From an uncultured Saprospiraceae bacterium (GTDB lineage: Bacteria > Bacteroidota > Bacteroidia > Chitinophagales > Saprospiraceae), in the NCBI GenBank assembly GCA_937995755.1, contig CALKJD010000092.1, forward strand, positions 1-64,000: a stretch of DNA of 64,000 bases. Direction: 5' to 3'. Below the pieces are notes generated by a model. It had not been told where the DNA came from. It did no database searches and worked only from the letters and a program-made list of their open reading frames with translations. Of this stretch, positions 28,687 to 37,754 are shown one piece after another. Position 1 is the first letter of the stretch. Every line of letters begins with the position of its first letter. A program made the position numbers and the translations under genes.

Positions 28687-29844
28687 CTACTCTACCCAGT
28701 CCGCAAGAAAAAGATTAGTAGCCCTTGTCCCTCCATTATTTCTGTTAGAAGCAAAGATTAACTGCTTACCATCATATGAGAACATAGGGAAACTATCAAA
28801 AGTCTCATCGAAAGTAATCTGTTCCAATCCTGTACCGTCTAGATTAATCATGTACAGATTGAATGGAAATCCTCTTTCGCTCTGATGGTTAGAAGCAAAT
28901 ATCACTTTCTCACCTGAAGGGTGGAAAAATGGTGCCCAATTGGCATTACCAAGATCAGTGATCTTAGTGAGATTTGATCCATCTACATTACACCAGTACA
29001 ACTCCATCTTAGTAGGCATTACAAGCCCTTCTGCCAATAGATCTTTATATACCTTGACATCTTCAGCTGTAGTCGGTCTACTTGATCTAAATATCAGCTT
29101 AGTACCATCAGGAGAGAAGAATGCACCTCCATCATAACCCAGGCCTGTAGTGATCTGCTTAACATTAGATCCATCGATATCCATCGTGAATAGCTCTAAG
29201 TCGCCTGTTCTAATCGAAGTGAATACGATCTTATCTCCTTGAGCAGATAATGTCGCTTCAGCATCATATCCTGGCTCGTCTGTCAATTTCTTAAGTATAT
29301 TACCTTCTAAATCTGCAGTGTATATGTCGAAGTCACTATAAATGGGCCATACATACTTACCGTCCGCTCTACGCTCTGGCTCTGGTGGGCAGTTAGCATC
29401 TCCTTCGTGTGTAGATGCGTATATCACTGATTCATTTCCTGGCATGAAGTAACTACAAGTAGTTCTACCCTTACCTGTACTTACCATCTTAGGCATAGAT
29501 CCATCTTTAAAATCCTGTGTAGCATCCATTACGTAGATCTGATCACACTTCGTTCCCCAAGCTTCATTTCTAGCTTGAAATACGAGTTGCTTATCATCAA
29601 AACTCCAATACGCCTCTGCATTATCGCCACCGAATGTAAGTTGGCGAAGATTTGCTAGATGCTTTTCCTGCGGCTTAAGTAATGGACCTTCGTCTACCTT
29701 AGCGGCTGACCCATGATGATGCCCATGAGCCTCATCACTTTTATGCGGGTTGTGTGCCTTATCCTCATGCCCTTTGTGATCACGTTTCTGATCTTTACAC
29801 GAAAATGTCGTTAATGCTATAAGTAAGATAATTAATATTCTCAT
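28687..29844 (-). CDS. TolB-like PD40 lipoprotein with His-rich N-terminus
   Basis: A 385-residue lipoprotein: a short signal with lipobox LTTFSC (Cys16) is followed by a His/Lys/Asp-rich stretch (~20-50, with HGHHHG and several HK/HE pairs). The rest is a six-bladed PD40/TolB-like beta-propeller: SFDDKQLVFQARNEAWG, SVIYASTHEGD, DKIVFTSIRTGDLELFTMDIDGSNVKQIT, TKLIFRSSRP, EKVIFASNHQSERGFPFNLYMINLDGTGLEQIT, KQLIFASNRNNGGT. It is therefore a periplasmic-facing lipoprotein, probably for binding rather than catalysis. The His-rich tail suggests metal binding, which is inference. No tol-pal genes are nearby. Confidence 0.82.
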   Translation of the reverse strand: MRILIILLIALTTFSCKDQKRDHKGHEDKAHNPHKSDEAHGHHHGSAAKVDEGPLLKPQEKHLANLRQLTFGGDNAEAYWSFDDKQLVFQARNEAWGTKCDQIYVMDATQDFKDGSMPKMVSTGKGRTTCSYFMPGNESVIYASTHEGDANCPPEPERRADGKYVWPIYSDFDIYTADLEGNILKKLTDEPGYDAEATLSAQGDKIVFTSIRTGDLELFTMDIDGSNVKQITTGLGYDGGAFFSPDGTKLIFRSSRPTTAEDVKVYKDLLAEGLVMPTKMELYWCNVDGSNLTKITDLGNANWAPFFHPSGEKVIFASNHQSERGFPFNLYMINLDGTGLEQITFDETFDSFPMFSYDGKQLIFASNRNNGGTRATNLFLADWVE

Positions 29845-29898
29845 TTTTGTATTTTACTAATATTATAAAAGGCCATAGGTCTGTCGCAAACTGAGTTT

Positions 29899-29926
29899 TG
29901 AACTTAGACTTGACACTTGAATTGGT
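29899..29926. repeat. CTTG-heptad dispersed repeat, copy 1
   Basis: This copy contains CTTGACACTTG (29909-29919) within a run of degenerate units of about seven bases ending in CTTG. The same 11-mer occurs at 40362 and 52299, also between genes. Confidence 0.45.
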
Positions 29927-29951
29927 TCTTATAAAATGCAAATGTAGCAAT

Positions 29952-31199
29952 ATGAAAATTATCCAACTAATCACTTGTGTATTATGCTTGTCACTTTTAT
30001 CATCTTGTAAAACTGATACCGCACCTGCAAAAGTGGATACTTCTATTAAATCAGAAATTAAGCAAGACGTAGAGATATTAGCTGCAGATGATATGGAAGG
30101 AAGAGAAACAGGAACTCCTGGAGAAATGAAAGCCGCACAATACATAGTAAAGCGAATGGAAGCTATTGGTCTCTCAGCCAAAGGTGACAGCACAAGCTAT
30201 CTTCAGCATTATACAAAACAAATCAAGACTAATCCACATGATGATATGCCTTCTACTGATGATCCTGTAATAGATGGATATAACGTAGTAGGATATATAG
30301 ATCACTCAGCAGAGAAGACTATTGTGCTAGGAGCACATTATGATCACTTAGGATATGGTGGCGAAGGATCATTACACAGCGGTGAAAAAGCCATACACAA
30401 TGGTGCAGATGACAATGCTAGTGGTGTAGCAGCTATCCTCAGAATGGCTAAAGAACTTAAGACTGATGAATACTCTGATCATAATTATATGTTCATCGCA
30501 TTTTCAGGGGAAGAAAAAGGACTTTGGGGATCTAATTACTTCGCTAAAAATCCAACTATAGCAAAAGACAAAATCAATATGATGGTAAACCTTGATATGG
30601 TGGGTCGTCTCAATGATGATCGTCAGATTGCAATTCATGGTGTGGGTACTTCTCCATCATTTGACGCAACTTTGGATAACGAAAACACCTATAACTTTAA
30701 AGTAACGAAACAACTCTCAGGTGTAGGTCCATCGGATCATACCTCTTTCTATCTAGAAAACATTCCAGTACTTCATTTCTTTACCGGACAGCATGAGCAT
30801 TATCATAAGCCAGGCGATGATAGTCACTTAGTTAATTACGACGGTATCGTAGACATTTCTAGTTTTATAATCGATATCGTTGAGAGTATAGACACTCCAT
30901 TAGCGTTTACAAAGACGAAAGATGAGTCTGCGGAGACACCAGACTTTAAAGTCACTTTAGGGGTAATTCCTGATTATCTATTTAGTGGCAAAGGTATGCG
31001 TATCGATGGAGTTCGAGATGGAAGGCCAGCTGGAAATGCCGGACTACTCAAGGGAGATATCGTAAAGCAGATGGATACTTTAGAAATCGTAGATATGATG
31101 AGCTATATGAAAGCTCTTGGAGCGTTTGAGCCTGGTAGTACTGTAAATGTTGTGGTTGATAGAGATGGGGAGATGATTGAGAAGGATGTTACGTTTTAG
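29952..31199 (+). CDS. M28 family zinc aminopeptidase with PDZ domain, lipoprotein
   Basis: A 415-residue peptidase. The ATG at 29952 starts a lipoprotein signal (MKIIQLITCVLCLSLLSSC; Cys19). A protease-associated-like N-terminal part is followed by the M28 catalytic domain with all expected zinc ligands and the catalytic Glu: His and Asp in GAHYDHLGYGGEG, Asp in NGADDNASG, Glu in SGEEKGLWGS, Asp in NLDMVGRL and His in GPSDHTSFY. The last ~85 residues are a PDZ domain (GMRIDGVRDGRPAGNAGLLKGD...NVVVDRDGEMIEK). It probably trims peptides in the periplasm or on the surface. It is divergent from the His-rich PD40 gene. Confidence 0.93.
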   Translation: MKIIQLITCVLCLSLLSSCKTDTAPAKVDTSIKSEIKQDVEILAADDMEGRETGTPGEMKAAQYIVKRMEAIGLSAKGDSTSYLQHYTKQIKTNPHDDMPSTDDPVIDGYNVVGYIDHSAEKTIVLGAHYDHLGYGGEGSLHSGEKAIHNGADDNASGVAAILRMAKELKTDEYSDHNYMFIAFSGEEKGLWGSNYFAKNPTIAKDKINMMVNLDMVGRLNDDRQIAIHGVGTSPSFDATLDNENTYNFKVTKQLSGVGPSDHTSFYLENIPVLHFFTGQHEHYHKPGDDSHLVNYDGIVDISSFIIDIVESIDTPLAFTKTKDESAETPDFKVTLGVIPDYLFSGKGMRIDGVRDGRPAGNAGLLKGDIVKQMDTLEIVDMMSYMKALGAFEPGSTVNVVVDRDGEMIEKDVTF

Positions 31200-31452
31200 A
31201 AAAAACGTAGCACTATTTCTTTTCTGAATACATTTCATATCGTAAACTCATTTCATTTCTTACTCCAGAGCTATCACCAATACCCCTCATCGTCTTAAGG
31301 TTTTGCATTAAACTATAGTTTGAATCTCGCTTAAGTTTAATCTTTTCTATTCATAGCACTTTTTAATATAGTTTAGGTACGTTATATTCTTAAACTCATA
31401 GTACAAAGCGACAATAATCTACAATACTTATTTGCTGACTCATCTATAAACA

Positions 31453-32274
31453 TCACAAGTGCTCCTCAATCCAGTTGATAGTATAACTTATCACTTCAGT
31501 CCTCTCCGGTTCATTAAATATCTCATGATATAAACCGTCAAAGTACTTCAACGTTTTATCAATAGAGGAGACTCCGTCATAAAGCAACTGACTACCGATA
31601 GGATCAGTAATTTTATCAGCTGCACCATGCATTATAAGTACAGGAGTATTAATGTACGAAAATCTATCCATTACATACTCCATACTCTTCATCACCTCAT
31701 AGCCTTTACGTGCTCTCACTTTACCTTTATATATTAAAGGATCAGCTTGATATCTTTCTCTAACTGCTGAATCCTTAGAGATCATATTTTGAGCGAGTTT
31801 TGCAGCAGGAAGCTTGGGAAAAAATTTGGATACAATTGGTGCAATTTTTCTTAGCAATGGCGCCATACTATCATCGGCTTTTACCGCTGGAGCAGAAAAT
31901 ATGGCCAAATCAAAAGGATGGTTCTGGTAATCGATTAAATATCGAGTAGCTATTAATCCACCTAAACTATGACTCAATAAAATGAATGGAATACTATTAG
32001 GCTTTTCGGCATCCGCAACCATCGCTAAATCTTCTGTCAGCTGAGTAAATCGATCAATATGAGCTACTAGACCATCTGACCTTCCTCCTCCTCTATGATC
32101 GAATGAAGTAACACTATAACCCGCTATATTAAAGCCCTTTGCTAATTGCTGGTATTCATATCTGCCACTATGCTCTCCCAAACCATGAACCAGTAATATC
32201 ATTGCCTTAGGTTGGTCTATTAACCATTCATTTTTATGGAGTTTAAGTCCATCACTAGTTCTGTATATCTTCAT
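31453..32274 (-). CDS. alpha/beta hydrolase (monoacylglycerol lipase / lysophospholipase-like)
   Basis: A 273-residue serine hydrolase. The oxyanion-hole region is VHGLGEHSGRYEYQQLA (~29-45), the nucleophile elbow is LSHSLGG (Ser at ~102-104), the acid is in MHGAADKITDP (~217) and the catalytic His in DGLYHEIFNEPERTEV (~245-250). This set is the usual signature of PldB/MGL-type lipases, which release fatty acids from monoacylglycerols or lysophospholipids. It starts inside the stop codon of the upstream 131-residue gene (ATGA overlap at 32271-32274), so the two are translationally coupled. Its exact substrate is not known. Confidence 0.88.
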   Translation of the reverse strand: MKIYRTSDGLKLHKNEWLIDQPKAMILLVHGLGEHSGRYEYQQLAKGFNIAGYSVTSFDHRGGGRSDGLVAHIDRFTQLTEDLAMVADAEKPNSIPFILLSHSLGGLIATRYLIDYQNHPFDLAIFSAPAVKADDSMAPLLRKIAPIVSKFFPKLPAAKLAQNMISKDSAVRERYQADPLIYKGKVRARKGYEVMKSMEYVMDRFSYINTPVLIMHGAADKITDPIGSQLLYDGVSSIDKTLKYFDGLYHEIFNEPERTEVISYTINWIEEHL

Positions 32275-32666
32275 ATTCCAATCTCCTTTACAATCATATT
32301 ATACCAACTCATAGCTGATAGCAGCTTCTCATCGTTTAGTCCATGATCATCAAATGCACCATGTATAATTTTCGTGATCAATTCTGATTTTTTTATGGCT
32401 TCTTCGTCTGATATCTCAGTAAGATCATTACTTAGCAACTTAGTTGATATTTGTATAATTGACATGTTCATAGCATCAGAATCCGACTTAGCGAGAGACG
32501 CCATATCGATGAGAAACAACGAATTCACTTTAAGCCACTCTCTATCTAAACTATCTAAACGAACACCTTCTTCCTCTAAGATGACGATATGTTCCTCTAC
32601 ATCTTGAGCAGAAACCTCTATCATAAATAGATAAAACAACGATAATACAATCCATTTCAACTTCAT
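32271..32666 (-). CDS. small secreted protein coupled to the lipase gene, unknown
   Basis: A 131-residue protein with a clear signal peptide (MKLKWIVLSLFYLFMIEVSAQ, cleavage after ~SAQ). The rest is acidic and helical with heptad-like Leu/Ile spacing. I recognise no domain. Its stop codon overlaps the lipase ATG (ATGA), so one mRNA makes both, and the product may be a partner of the lipase or a substrate-binding accessory. A TATCTTTA box (1 mismatch to TAnnTTTG, 32673-32680) lies immediately before the ATG. Confidence 0.75.
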   Translation of the reverse strand: MKLKWIVLSLFYLFMIEVSAQDVEEHIVILEEEGVRLDSLDREWLKVNSLFLIDMASLAKSDSDAMNMSIIQISTKLLSNDLTEISDEEAIKKSELITKIIHGAFDDHGLNDEKLLSAMSWYNMIVKEIGI

Positions 32667-32778
32667 ATGATATAAAGATAGTGATATAGATTAATTACAT
32701 CTTAATCAATTAATACAAATAGACCATTTATTAATAACTACTTAGTATAATGAAGCAAAATTTAAAATTTCAATACTG

Positions 32779-35196
32779 CTATTTTCTATCAGATATCCTC
32801 AGCAAATCTCCAAATACACCTCTTGCTGTAACTTCAGCACCTGCTCCTGCTCCAATAATAGTAATTGGATTGTTTTGGTATGATTCAGTAAATATTTCAA
32901 AAATAGAATCAGAACCTTTTAGATTTCCCAATGCACTATTTTTATCAACAGAAACTAATTCAACTTTTAGAATACCCTTTTTATTTTGAAGGTCCCCTGA
33001 CAATTCACCAACATAGCGAAATACTTTACCTTCTTCTAAACTACTCTTCAAATCTGAGTAATAAGAATCAATAAAATCCAAACTATTAAGAAATTCTTCG
33101 GCAGATCCATTCCTTAGTTCGGATGGCACCAGATTATGTATTTCTATATCATCGAATTCATTTTCCAGATCAAGCTCCCTTGCCAGTATCAGTAATTTTC
33201 TTGCTACATCATTACCACATAAATCTTCTCTAGGATCTGGCTCTGTAAATCCAGCAGAAATCGCTTCTTTCAAAAAATAGCTAAAGGGTTCCTTTCCTGT
33301 AGAAAAAGAATTAAACAAATAACTCAATGAACCAGAAAAAACACCCTTTATTCTAGTAATATTTTCACCAGTATCGTGAAGCACTCTAATAGTATCAATG
33401 ATCGGTAATCCAGCACCTACATTTGTCTCATACAGGTAACTTGCATTATATTTCGCTAAGCATTCTCTCAGATTCACATATTGGTTATACTTCTGCGTAT
33501 TTGCGATCTTATTAGAAGAGATAATATCAAACCCACTTTCAATAAAATCAGTATAACTCTTTACAAACTCTTCGCTTGGTGTATTGTCTATCACCACCAA
33601 ATTTTCAAGATGATGCCTTTCTGCATAATCAATAATACGCGATGCCTGAACCTCTGATTCTATCAATCCATCATACTCTTTATTCCAATCTTCAGAAATT
33701 CCATCCTTATTCAATAAAAGTTTTGTAGATCCAGCTATCGCAAACATATTAAGATGGATAAATTTCTTACTCATAATCTGCAATTTCGACTTCAATATTT
33801 GATCTATTAAAGCTCCACCGACAGTACCCTTTCCTACCACAGCAATATTAATACTCTTAATGGCTTCAAATATTTGAGCATGGATAATATTGACCGCCTT
33901 TTTAACATCCTTTGATTTTATAATCAGGCTAATCGTATTACTATTCATTGTATTATTAATCAACAGTATTTCAATTCTATTCTTCTTAAGGTATTCTAAA
34001 GAATTTGCGAAATTTCCAATATGCTGACCGACAATCGTAACTACAGATACATCTTCATCTACCAATATATCCTGTATATCATTATTAGAAATTTCTTGCC
34101 TAAACTCACTTAAAAGAATCCTCCTTGCTCTACTAGCGTCTCGCTTCGGAATAATAAAGCTTACACTTCGTTCAGAAGAACCTTGAGAGATCACACTTAT
34201 ACTAATTCCATAATTTCCTAGACTTGAAAATATTCTTGCATCAATACCGACTTCCCCTAATAAACCTTTACCTATTATACTGATTAAGACAACCTCATTC
34301 TGTATTGATATAGATTTTATACCCTCTTCTGTTACCTGTCCATCAATTAAAGTTCCTCTATTATCCTTGTCGAATGTATTTAAGATGGTCAACGAAATAT
34401 TATTATCCACTAACGGCAGTATACTCTTAGCATGCAAAATAGAAGCTCCAAAACTAGCCAATTCACTTGCCTCACTATAACTAACATGCTTCAAAATCCT
34501 AGCATTACTTACTAGTTCTGGATTGGCTGTATATATGCCATTGACATGAGTGTAACTCTCAATCTCCAACACATCTAAGTAATTAGCTAAAAGAGAGGCA
34601 GAATAATTTGTTCCATTTCTACCTAGAGTTGTAGTCTCTCCATTAGTAGTAGATGCTATAAATCCAGTTATGATGGCCACTTTATCAGTATTCCAATTTT
34701 TGAAAAATTCAACAGTTTCCCTTCTTGCTATATCTGAATAAACATTGGCGCTTCCAAAATTATCGTCCGTCTTTAAAAACAATCGACTGTCAACACTTTC
34801 ATTTTTAATTCCAGCAATATCAAGCAACGCTCCTACAAGCTTAACAGACATTAACTCACCTTGCGCTAACAATAAATCCTTCACCTTAAGAGTATAATCA
34901 CCTGTCAACCTCACTCCATGAAGCAACTTTCCAATCAGGCCAAACTCCTTACTAAAATCTATAGTATCTAAAGGCTCTAGCTGAGATTTACAAAATAAGT
35001 CCAATTGAGTACTATAATCCTTATTAGATTTAGCTAAATCTAACAATTGCTCTAACTGATTTGTCGTATCACCTCTAGCAGAAAGGACTATAAATATTTC
35101 CTCCCTATCATTCACTTTATCTACAATAATCGATATTGCGTTTTCTAGACCGATTCCATTAGATAGAGATTTACCTCCAAATTTCAATATTTTCAT
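32779..35196 (-). CDS. thrA: bifunctional aspartate kinase / homoserine dehydrogenase
   Basis: An 805-residue fused enzyme for the first and third steps of the aspartate pathway to homoserine. The aspartokinase half (1-~290) starts with MKILKFGGKSLSNG and has SARGDTTNQL and the TTTLGRNGTNYSA active-site loop. Two ACT-like regulatory segments follow (~300-450; KSISIQNEVVLISIIGKGLLGEVG, VSVVTIVGQHIGNFA). The homoserine dehydrogenase half (~455-805) begins with the NAD(P) loop VVGKGTVGGAL and contains VGAGLPIIDTIRVL, GVFSGSLSYLF and TEPDPREDLCGNDVARK with the catalytic Asp/Lys. It is the third gene of metY-metX-thrA, 44 bases after metX, and lies under the same leader control. ThrA versus MetL type cannot be decided by eye. 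Confidence 0.96.
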   Translation of the reverse strand: MKILKFGGKSLSNGIGLENAISIIVDKVNDREEIFIVLSARGDTTNQLEQLLDLAKSNKDYSTQLDLFCKSQLEPLDTIDFSKEFGLIGKLLHGVRLTGDYTLKVKDLLLAQGELMSVKLVGALLDIAGIKNESVDSRLFLKTDDNFGSANVYSDIARRETVEFFKNWNTDKVAIITGFIASTTNGETTTLGRNGTNYSASLLANYLDVLEIESYTHVNGIYTANPELVSNARILKHVSYSEASELASFGASILHAKSILPLVDNNISLTILNTFDKDNRGTLIDGQVTEEGIKSISIQNEVVLISIIGKGLLGEVGIDARIFSSLGNYGISISVISQGSSERSVSFIIPKRDASRARRILLSEFRQEISNNDIQDILVDEDVSVVTIVGQHIGNFANSLEYLKKNRIEILLINNTMNSNTISLIIKSKDVKKAVNIIHAQIFEAIKSINIAVVGKGTVGGALIDQILKSKLQIMSKKFIHLNMFAIAGSTKLLLNKDGISEDWNKEYDGLIESEVQASRIIDYAERHHLENLVVIDNTPSEEFVKSYTDFIESGFDIISSNKIANTQKYNQYVNLRECLAKYNASYLYETNVGAGLPIIDTIRVLHDTGENITRIKGVFSGSLSYLFNSFSTGKEPFSYFLKEAISAGFTEPDPREDLCGNDVARKLLILARELDLENEFDDIEIHNLVPSELRNGSAEEFLNSLDFIDSYYSDLKSSLEEGKVFRYVGELSGDLQNKKGILKVELVSVDKNSALGNLKGSDSIFEIFTESYQNNPITIIGAGAGAEVTARGVFGDLLRISDRK

Positions 35197-35240
35197 TTCT
35201 TGTGTTTTCTAAAAATAAATAATACAAATAGCATCACTAC

Positions 35241-36218
35241 CTAACTATTAGAGAGACTAAAAATTGGTGTTAAAAAATTAGTAATTTGCTCATGCTCTAT
35301 TAAAAAAGCGTCGTGACCATCTATAGATTGAATTTCATGATACTCATTTCTGATATTTAATTCATCTAGAATACCCTTTGTCTTAATATTTTCATGTGGG
35401 CTAAAGAGCAGGTCACTGCTGACACCTATTTGAATAATTGCCCCTTCAAAATCTGATAAAACATTTTTAAAAGTCTTCCCTTCTGATGCTATATCAATCG
35501 AAGAAAGTAAGTGATTCATTAATAGATAAGCCTTTAATTCAAATCTATGAGTTAGCTTCTCACCATGATGTCTTAGCCATGATTCTACATTGTATGACCT
35601 TTCATCTTCAGTTTTGGATCGGCGAAATTTCTTATCTAAAGACTCTGGAGTTCTATAAAATAGCATTGCCATTTTTCTAGCATCCTCAATAGGATTTCTA
35701 GAATTTAATAAAATACTTTCCTGAATAAAGTTATGCCCAATAATCCAATCACTAGATCTCCAATCAGATGCTATCGGAATCACATAGGATGAAAATTTAG
35801 GAAATATACTAAGCATTTCCCATGCTATACCTCCACCCAATGAGCCACCAATAATTGCATACACACTACCAACATTTAATTGACGCAAAACCAAATGAAA
35901 AAGTATAGCTATGTCTTTAGCTGTAAAGTCTTTGTACCTATCTATTAGGGTACCATCATAACCATTACCAGGAATATTAAAAGCAATAACTGTGTATGTA
36001 TTAATATCAATCAATTTAGAATCTCCTACCACTTGACTCCACCATCCTTTATCAGTACTCATAACATCAGAATTTCCAGTCAGTGCATGTATCACTAGCA
36101 CTATAGGCGCTGTATTTAATGCCCTGCCATATATCTGATAGGAAACACTCAACGTATCATAATGAGCACCAGTAGAAGTTGTATACCCCTCTATATTATG
36201 AGTCTTAAGATTCTGCAT
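35241..36218 (-). CDS. metX: homoserine O-acyltransferase (MetX-like alpha/beta hydrolase)
   Basis: A 325-residue enzyme of the alpha/beta hydrolase fold. It shows VLVIHALTGNSD (~41-52), the nucleophile motif GGSLGG (~138-143), Asp in SSDLLFSPHE (~274) and His in DGHDAFLIEH (~305-308). This triad and the HALTGNS loop are the MetX signature; it activates homoserine with acetyl-CoA (or succinyl-CoA) before sulfhydrylation. It is somewhat shorter than most MetX proteins (~350-380). Two bases separate it from metY and 44 from thrA, so the three form one operon. Confidence 0.9.
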   Translation of the reverse strand: MQNLKTHNIEGYTTSTGAHYDTLSVSYQIYGRALNTAPIVLVIHALTGNSDVMSTDKGWWSQVVGDSKLIDINTYTVIAFNIPGNGYDGTLIDRYKDFTAKDIAILFHLVLRQLNVGSVYAIIGGSLGGGIAWEMLSIFPKFSSYVIPIASDWRSSDWIIGHNFIQESILLNSRNPIEDARKMAMLFYRTPESLDKKFRRSKTEDERSYNVESWLRHHGEKLTHRFELKAYLLMNHLLSSIDIASEGKTFKNVLSDFEGAIIQIGVSSDLLFSPHENIKTKGILDELNIRNEYHEIQSIDGHDAFLIEHEQITNFLTPIFSLSNS

Positions 36219-36220
36219 TC

Positions 36221-37492
36221 TTAAGATTTAAACGCTTGTAATAGATCACTTTTAAGATCTTCTATATCTTCTAGACCCACAGATAGTCTGATAAGATCCT
36301 CACTTACACCTGCGATTAATTGCTCTTCTGCTGTAAGTTGTTGATGAGTAGTGCTTGCTGGGTGAATAATTAAAGACTTCGTATCTCCAATATTGGCTAA
36401 TAACGAAAACACTTCAGTTGCATCTGTTACTTTCTGGGCAGCTTGAAAACCATCCTTCAAACCAAAAGTAACGATACCACTTTGTCCTTTAGGCAAATAC
36501 TTCTGACTCAATTTATTATAATCACTACTTTCAAGACCTGGATAATTTACCCATGATACTTCCTCTTGTTTCTCTAACCATTTAGCAAGTTCAAGTGCAT
36601 TCTTGGAGTGCTGATTTATTCTTACTTCCAGTGTTTCCAAACCCTGTATTATCTGGAAAGCATTGTAGGGACTTAAGGCCGCACCAAAATCACGTAAACC
36701 CTCCAAACGCAATTTTACTATGAAAGCAATTTCACCTAAGGCTTCAGAATATTTTAATCCATGGTAACCTTTAGATGGCTCAGTAAACTCAGGAAATTTC
36801 CCATTTGTCCAATCGAATGTACCTGCATCTATCACTACTCCACCTAATGAAGTTCCTTGCCCTCCAATAAATTTAGTTAAAGAATGAATTACAATATTAG
36901 CTCCATATTTAATAGGATTTAATAATGCTGGACTAGCAACCGTATTATCTACAATCAATGGAATGTTATGCTTCTTTGCAATAGCGGAAATTTTCTCGAT
37001 GTCTAAAACATCTAATTTTGGATTACCTAAAGATTCAATGAAAATAGCTTTTGTATTTTCCTTTACCGCTGCATCAAAATTACTTGGATCATCAGCGTTT
37101 ACAAAATCAGTATCAATTCCAAATCGAGGTAGCGTGACGTTGAGCAAATTAAATGTCCCACCATAAAGGCTACTTGAAGAAATAATATGATCTCCTGCTT
37201 TTAAAAGAGTTAAAAACGTAGAAGAAATAGCCGCTGTTCCTGAAGCAAACACAGCCGCAGCGAGACCACCTTCTACCGCCGCCAATCTTTTCTCTAGAAT
37301 ATCATTTGTTGGATTATTGAGTCGAGTGTAAATAAACCCAAACTCTTTTAAGCCAAATAAGTTAGCTGCGTGTTCAGTATTATTAAACACATATGAAGAT
37401 GTTTGGTAAATAGGAACGGCTCTTGTTCCACCTGTCAATGTGGTGTCATGCCCTGCATGCAATGCGCTTGTTGATCTCGATAAAGTACTCAT
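36221..37492 (-). CDS. metY: O-acetylhomoserine sulfhydrylase (MetY)
   Basis: A 423-residue PLP enzyme of the Cys/Met metabolism family. It has the N-terminal STSALHAGHDTTLTGGTRAVPIYQTSSY, then IYTRLNNPTNDILEKRLAAVEGG, ASGTAAI, the ESLGNPKLDV block and the PLP-binding Lys in HSLTKFIGGQGTSLGG (Lys~208). The R-x-N-N-P-T and SLTKF motifs, together with the length above 420, fit MetY (sulfide-dependent, direct sulfhydrylation) rather than MetB/MetC. It converts O-acetylhomoserine plus sulfide to homocysteine. It is the first gene of the operon behind the double leader at 37528-37829, and its ATG is 36 bases after the second terminator. Confidence 0.95.
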   Translation of the reverse strand: MSTLSRSTSALHAGHDTTLTGGTRAVPIYQTSSYVFNNTEHAANLFGLKEFGFIYTRLNNPTNDILEKRLAAVEGGLAAAVFASGTAAISSTFLTLLKAGDHIISSSSLYGGTFNLLNVTLPRFGIDTDFVNADDPSNFDAAVKENTKAIFIESLGNPKLDVLDIEKISAIAKKHNIPLIVDNTVASPALLNPIKYGANIVIHSLTKFIGGQGTSLGGVVIDAGTFDWTNGKFPEFTEPSKGYHGLKYSEALGEIAFIVKLRLEGLRDFGAALSPYNAFQIIQGLETLEVRINQHSKNALELAKWLEKQEEVSWVNYPGLESSDYNKLSQKYLPKGQSGIVTFGLKDGFQAAQKVTDATEVFSLLANIGDTKSLIIHPASTTHQQLTAEEQLIAGVSEDLIRLSVGLEDIEDLKSDLLQAFKS

Positions 37493-37527
37493 GTTTATTA
37501 TATTTAATTGTTATTGAAAATTATTCC

Positions 37528-37570
37528 AAAAAAAAAGTCCCTTATGGTTTGTATTACCAAAGGGACTTTT
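37528..37570 (-). terminator. intrinsic terminator 2 (attenuator) in the metY leader
   Basis: Minus-strand AAAAGTCCC (37570-37562) pairs with GGGACTTTT (37541-37533); TT-AA pairs and a TGGT/ACCA segment extend the stem to about 15 bp with one bulge. The T-run is nine Ts (37536-37528). It lies inside the 5' leader of metY, just 36 bases before the ATG, and its upper part (GGTAATAC, 37558-37551) is exactly complementary to GTATTACC in the last codons of leader peptide 2. Confidence 0.9.
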
Positions 37571-37592
37571 AAAAATTATTTTATAAATCTTT

Positions 37593-37682
37593 TCAACCTA
37601 GGTAATACTTCTCCATTATGTGCATCATCATACACATTTGCATTAAGCAGCAACAAGTATTAAAACTGAGATTAAATTTCAT
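37593..37682 (-). CDS. Met/Cys-rich leader peptide 2 (attenuator), 29 codons
   Basis: This short frame is ATG (37682) to TGA (37593-37595). The 29-residue product begins MKFNLSFN and has Cys at 10, 11, 12 and 17 and Met at 14, 16, 18, 19, 20 and 23: ten of the fourteen residues 10-23 are Met or Cys. It ends in EKYYLG. The codons for Lys25-Leu28 contain GTATTACC (37608-37601), complementary to GGTAATAC in terminator 2. A ribosome stalled on the Met/Cys codons would leave this segment free to pair; one reaching the stop codon would cover it. It starts 16 bases after the T-run of terminator 1. No Shine-Dalgarno is evident. Confidence 0.8.
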   Translation of the reverse strand: MKFNLSFNTCCCLMQMCMMMHIMEKYYLG

Positions 37683-37698
37683 TTTCTTCTTTTTGTAC

Positions 37699-37730
37699 AA
37701 AAAAAAAGCCCTTGCAAATGCAAAGGCTTT
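37699..37730 (-). terminator. intrinsic terminator 1 (attenuator) in the metY leader
   Basis: Minus-strand AAAGCCTTTGC (37730-37720) folds on GCAAGGGCTTT (37715-37705) as an 11-bp stem with one T-G wobble and a four-base loop, followed by nine Ts in total (37707-37699). It lies 25 bases after the stop of leader peptide 1. GCCTTT of its 5' arm is complementary to AAAGGC in the leader peptide 1 codons. Confidence 0.9.
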
Positions 37731-37754
37731 CTGTAATTTATAATCTTTATATTA

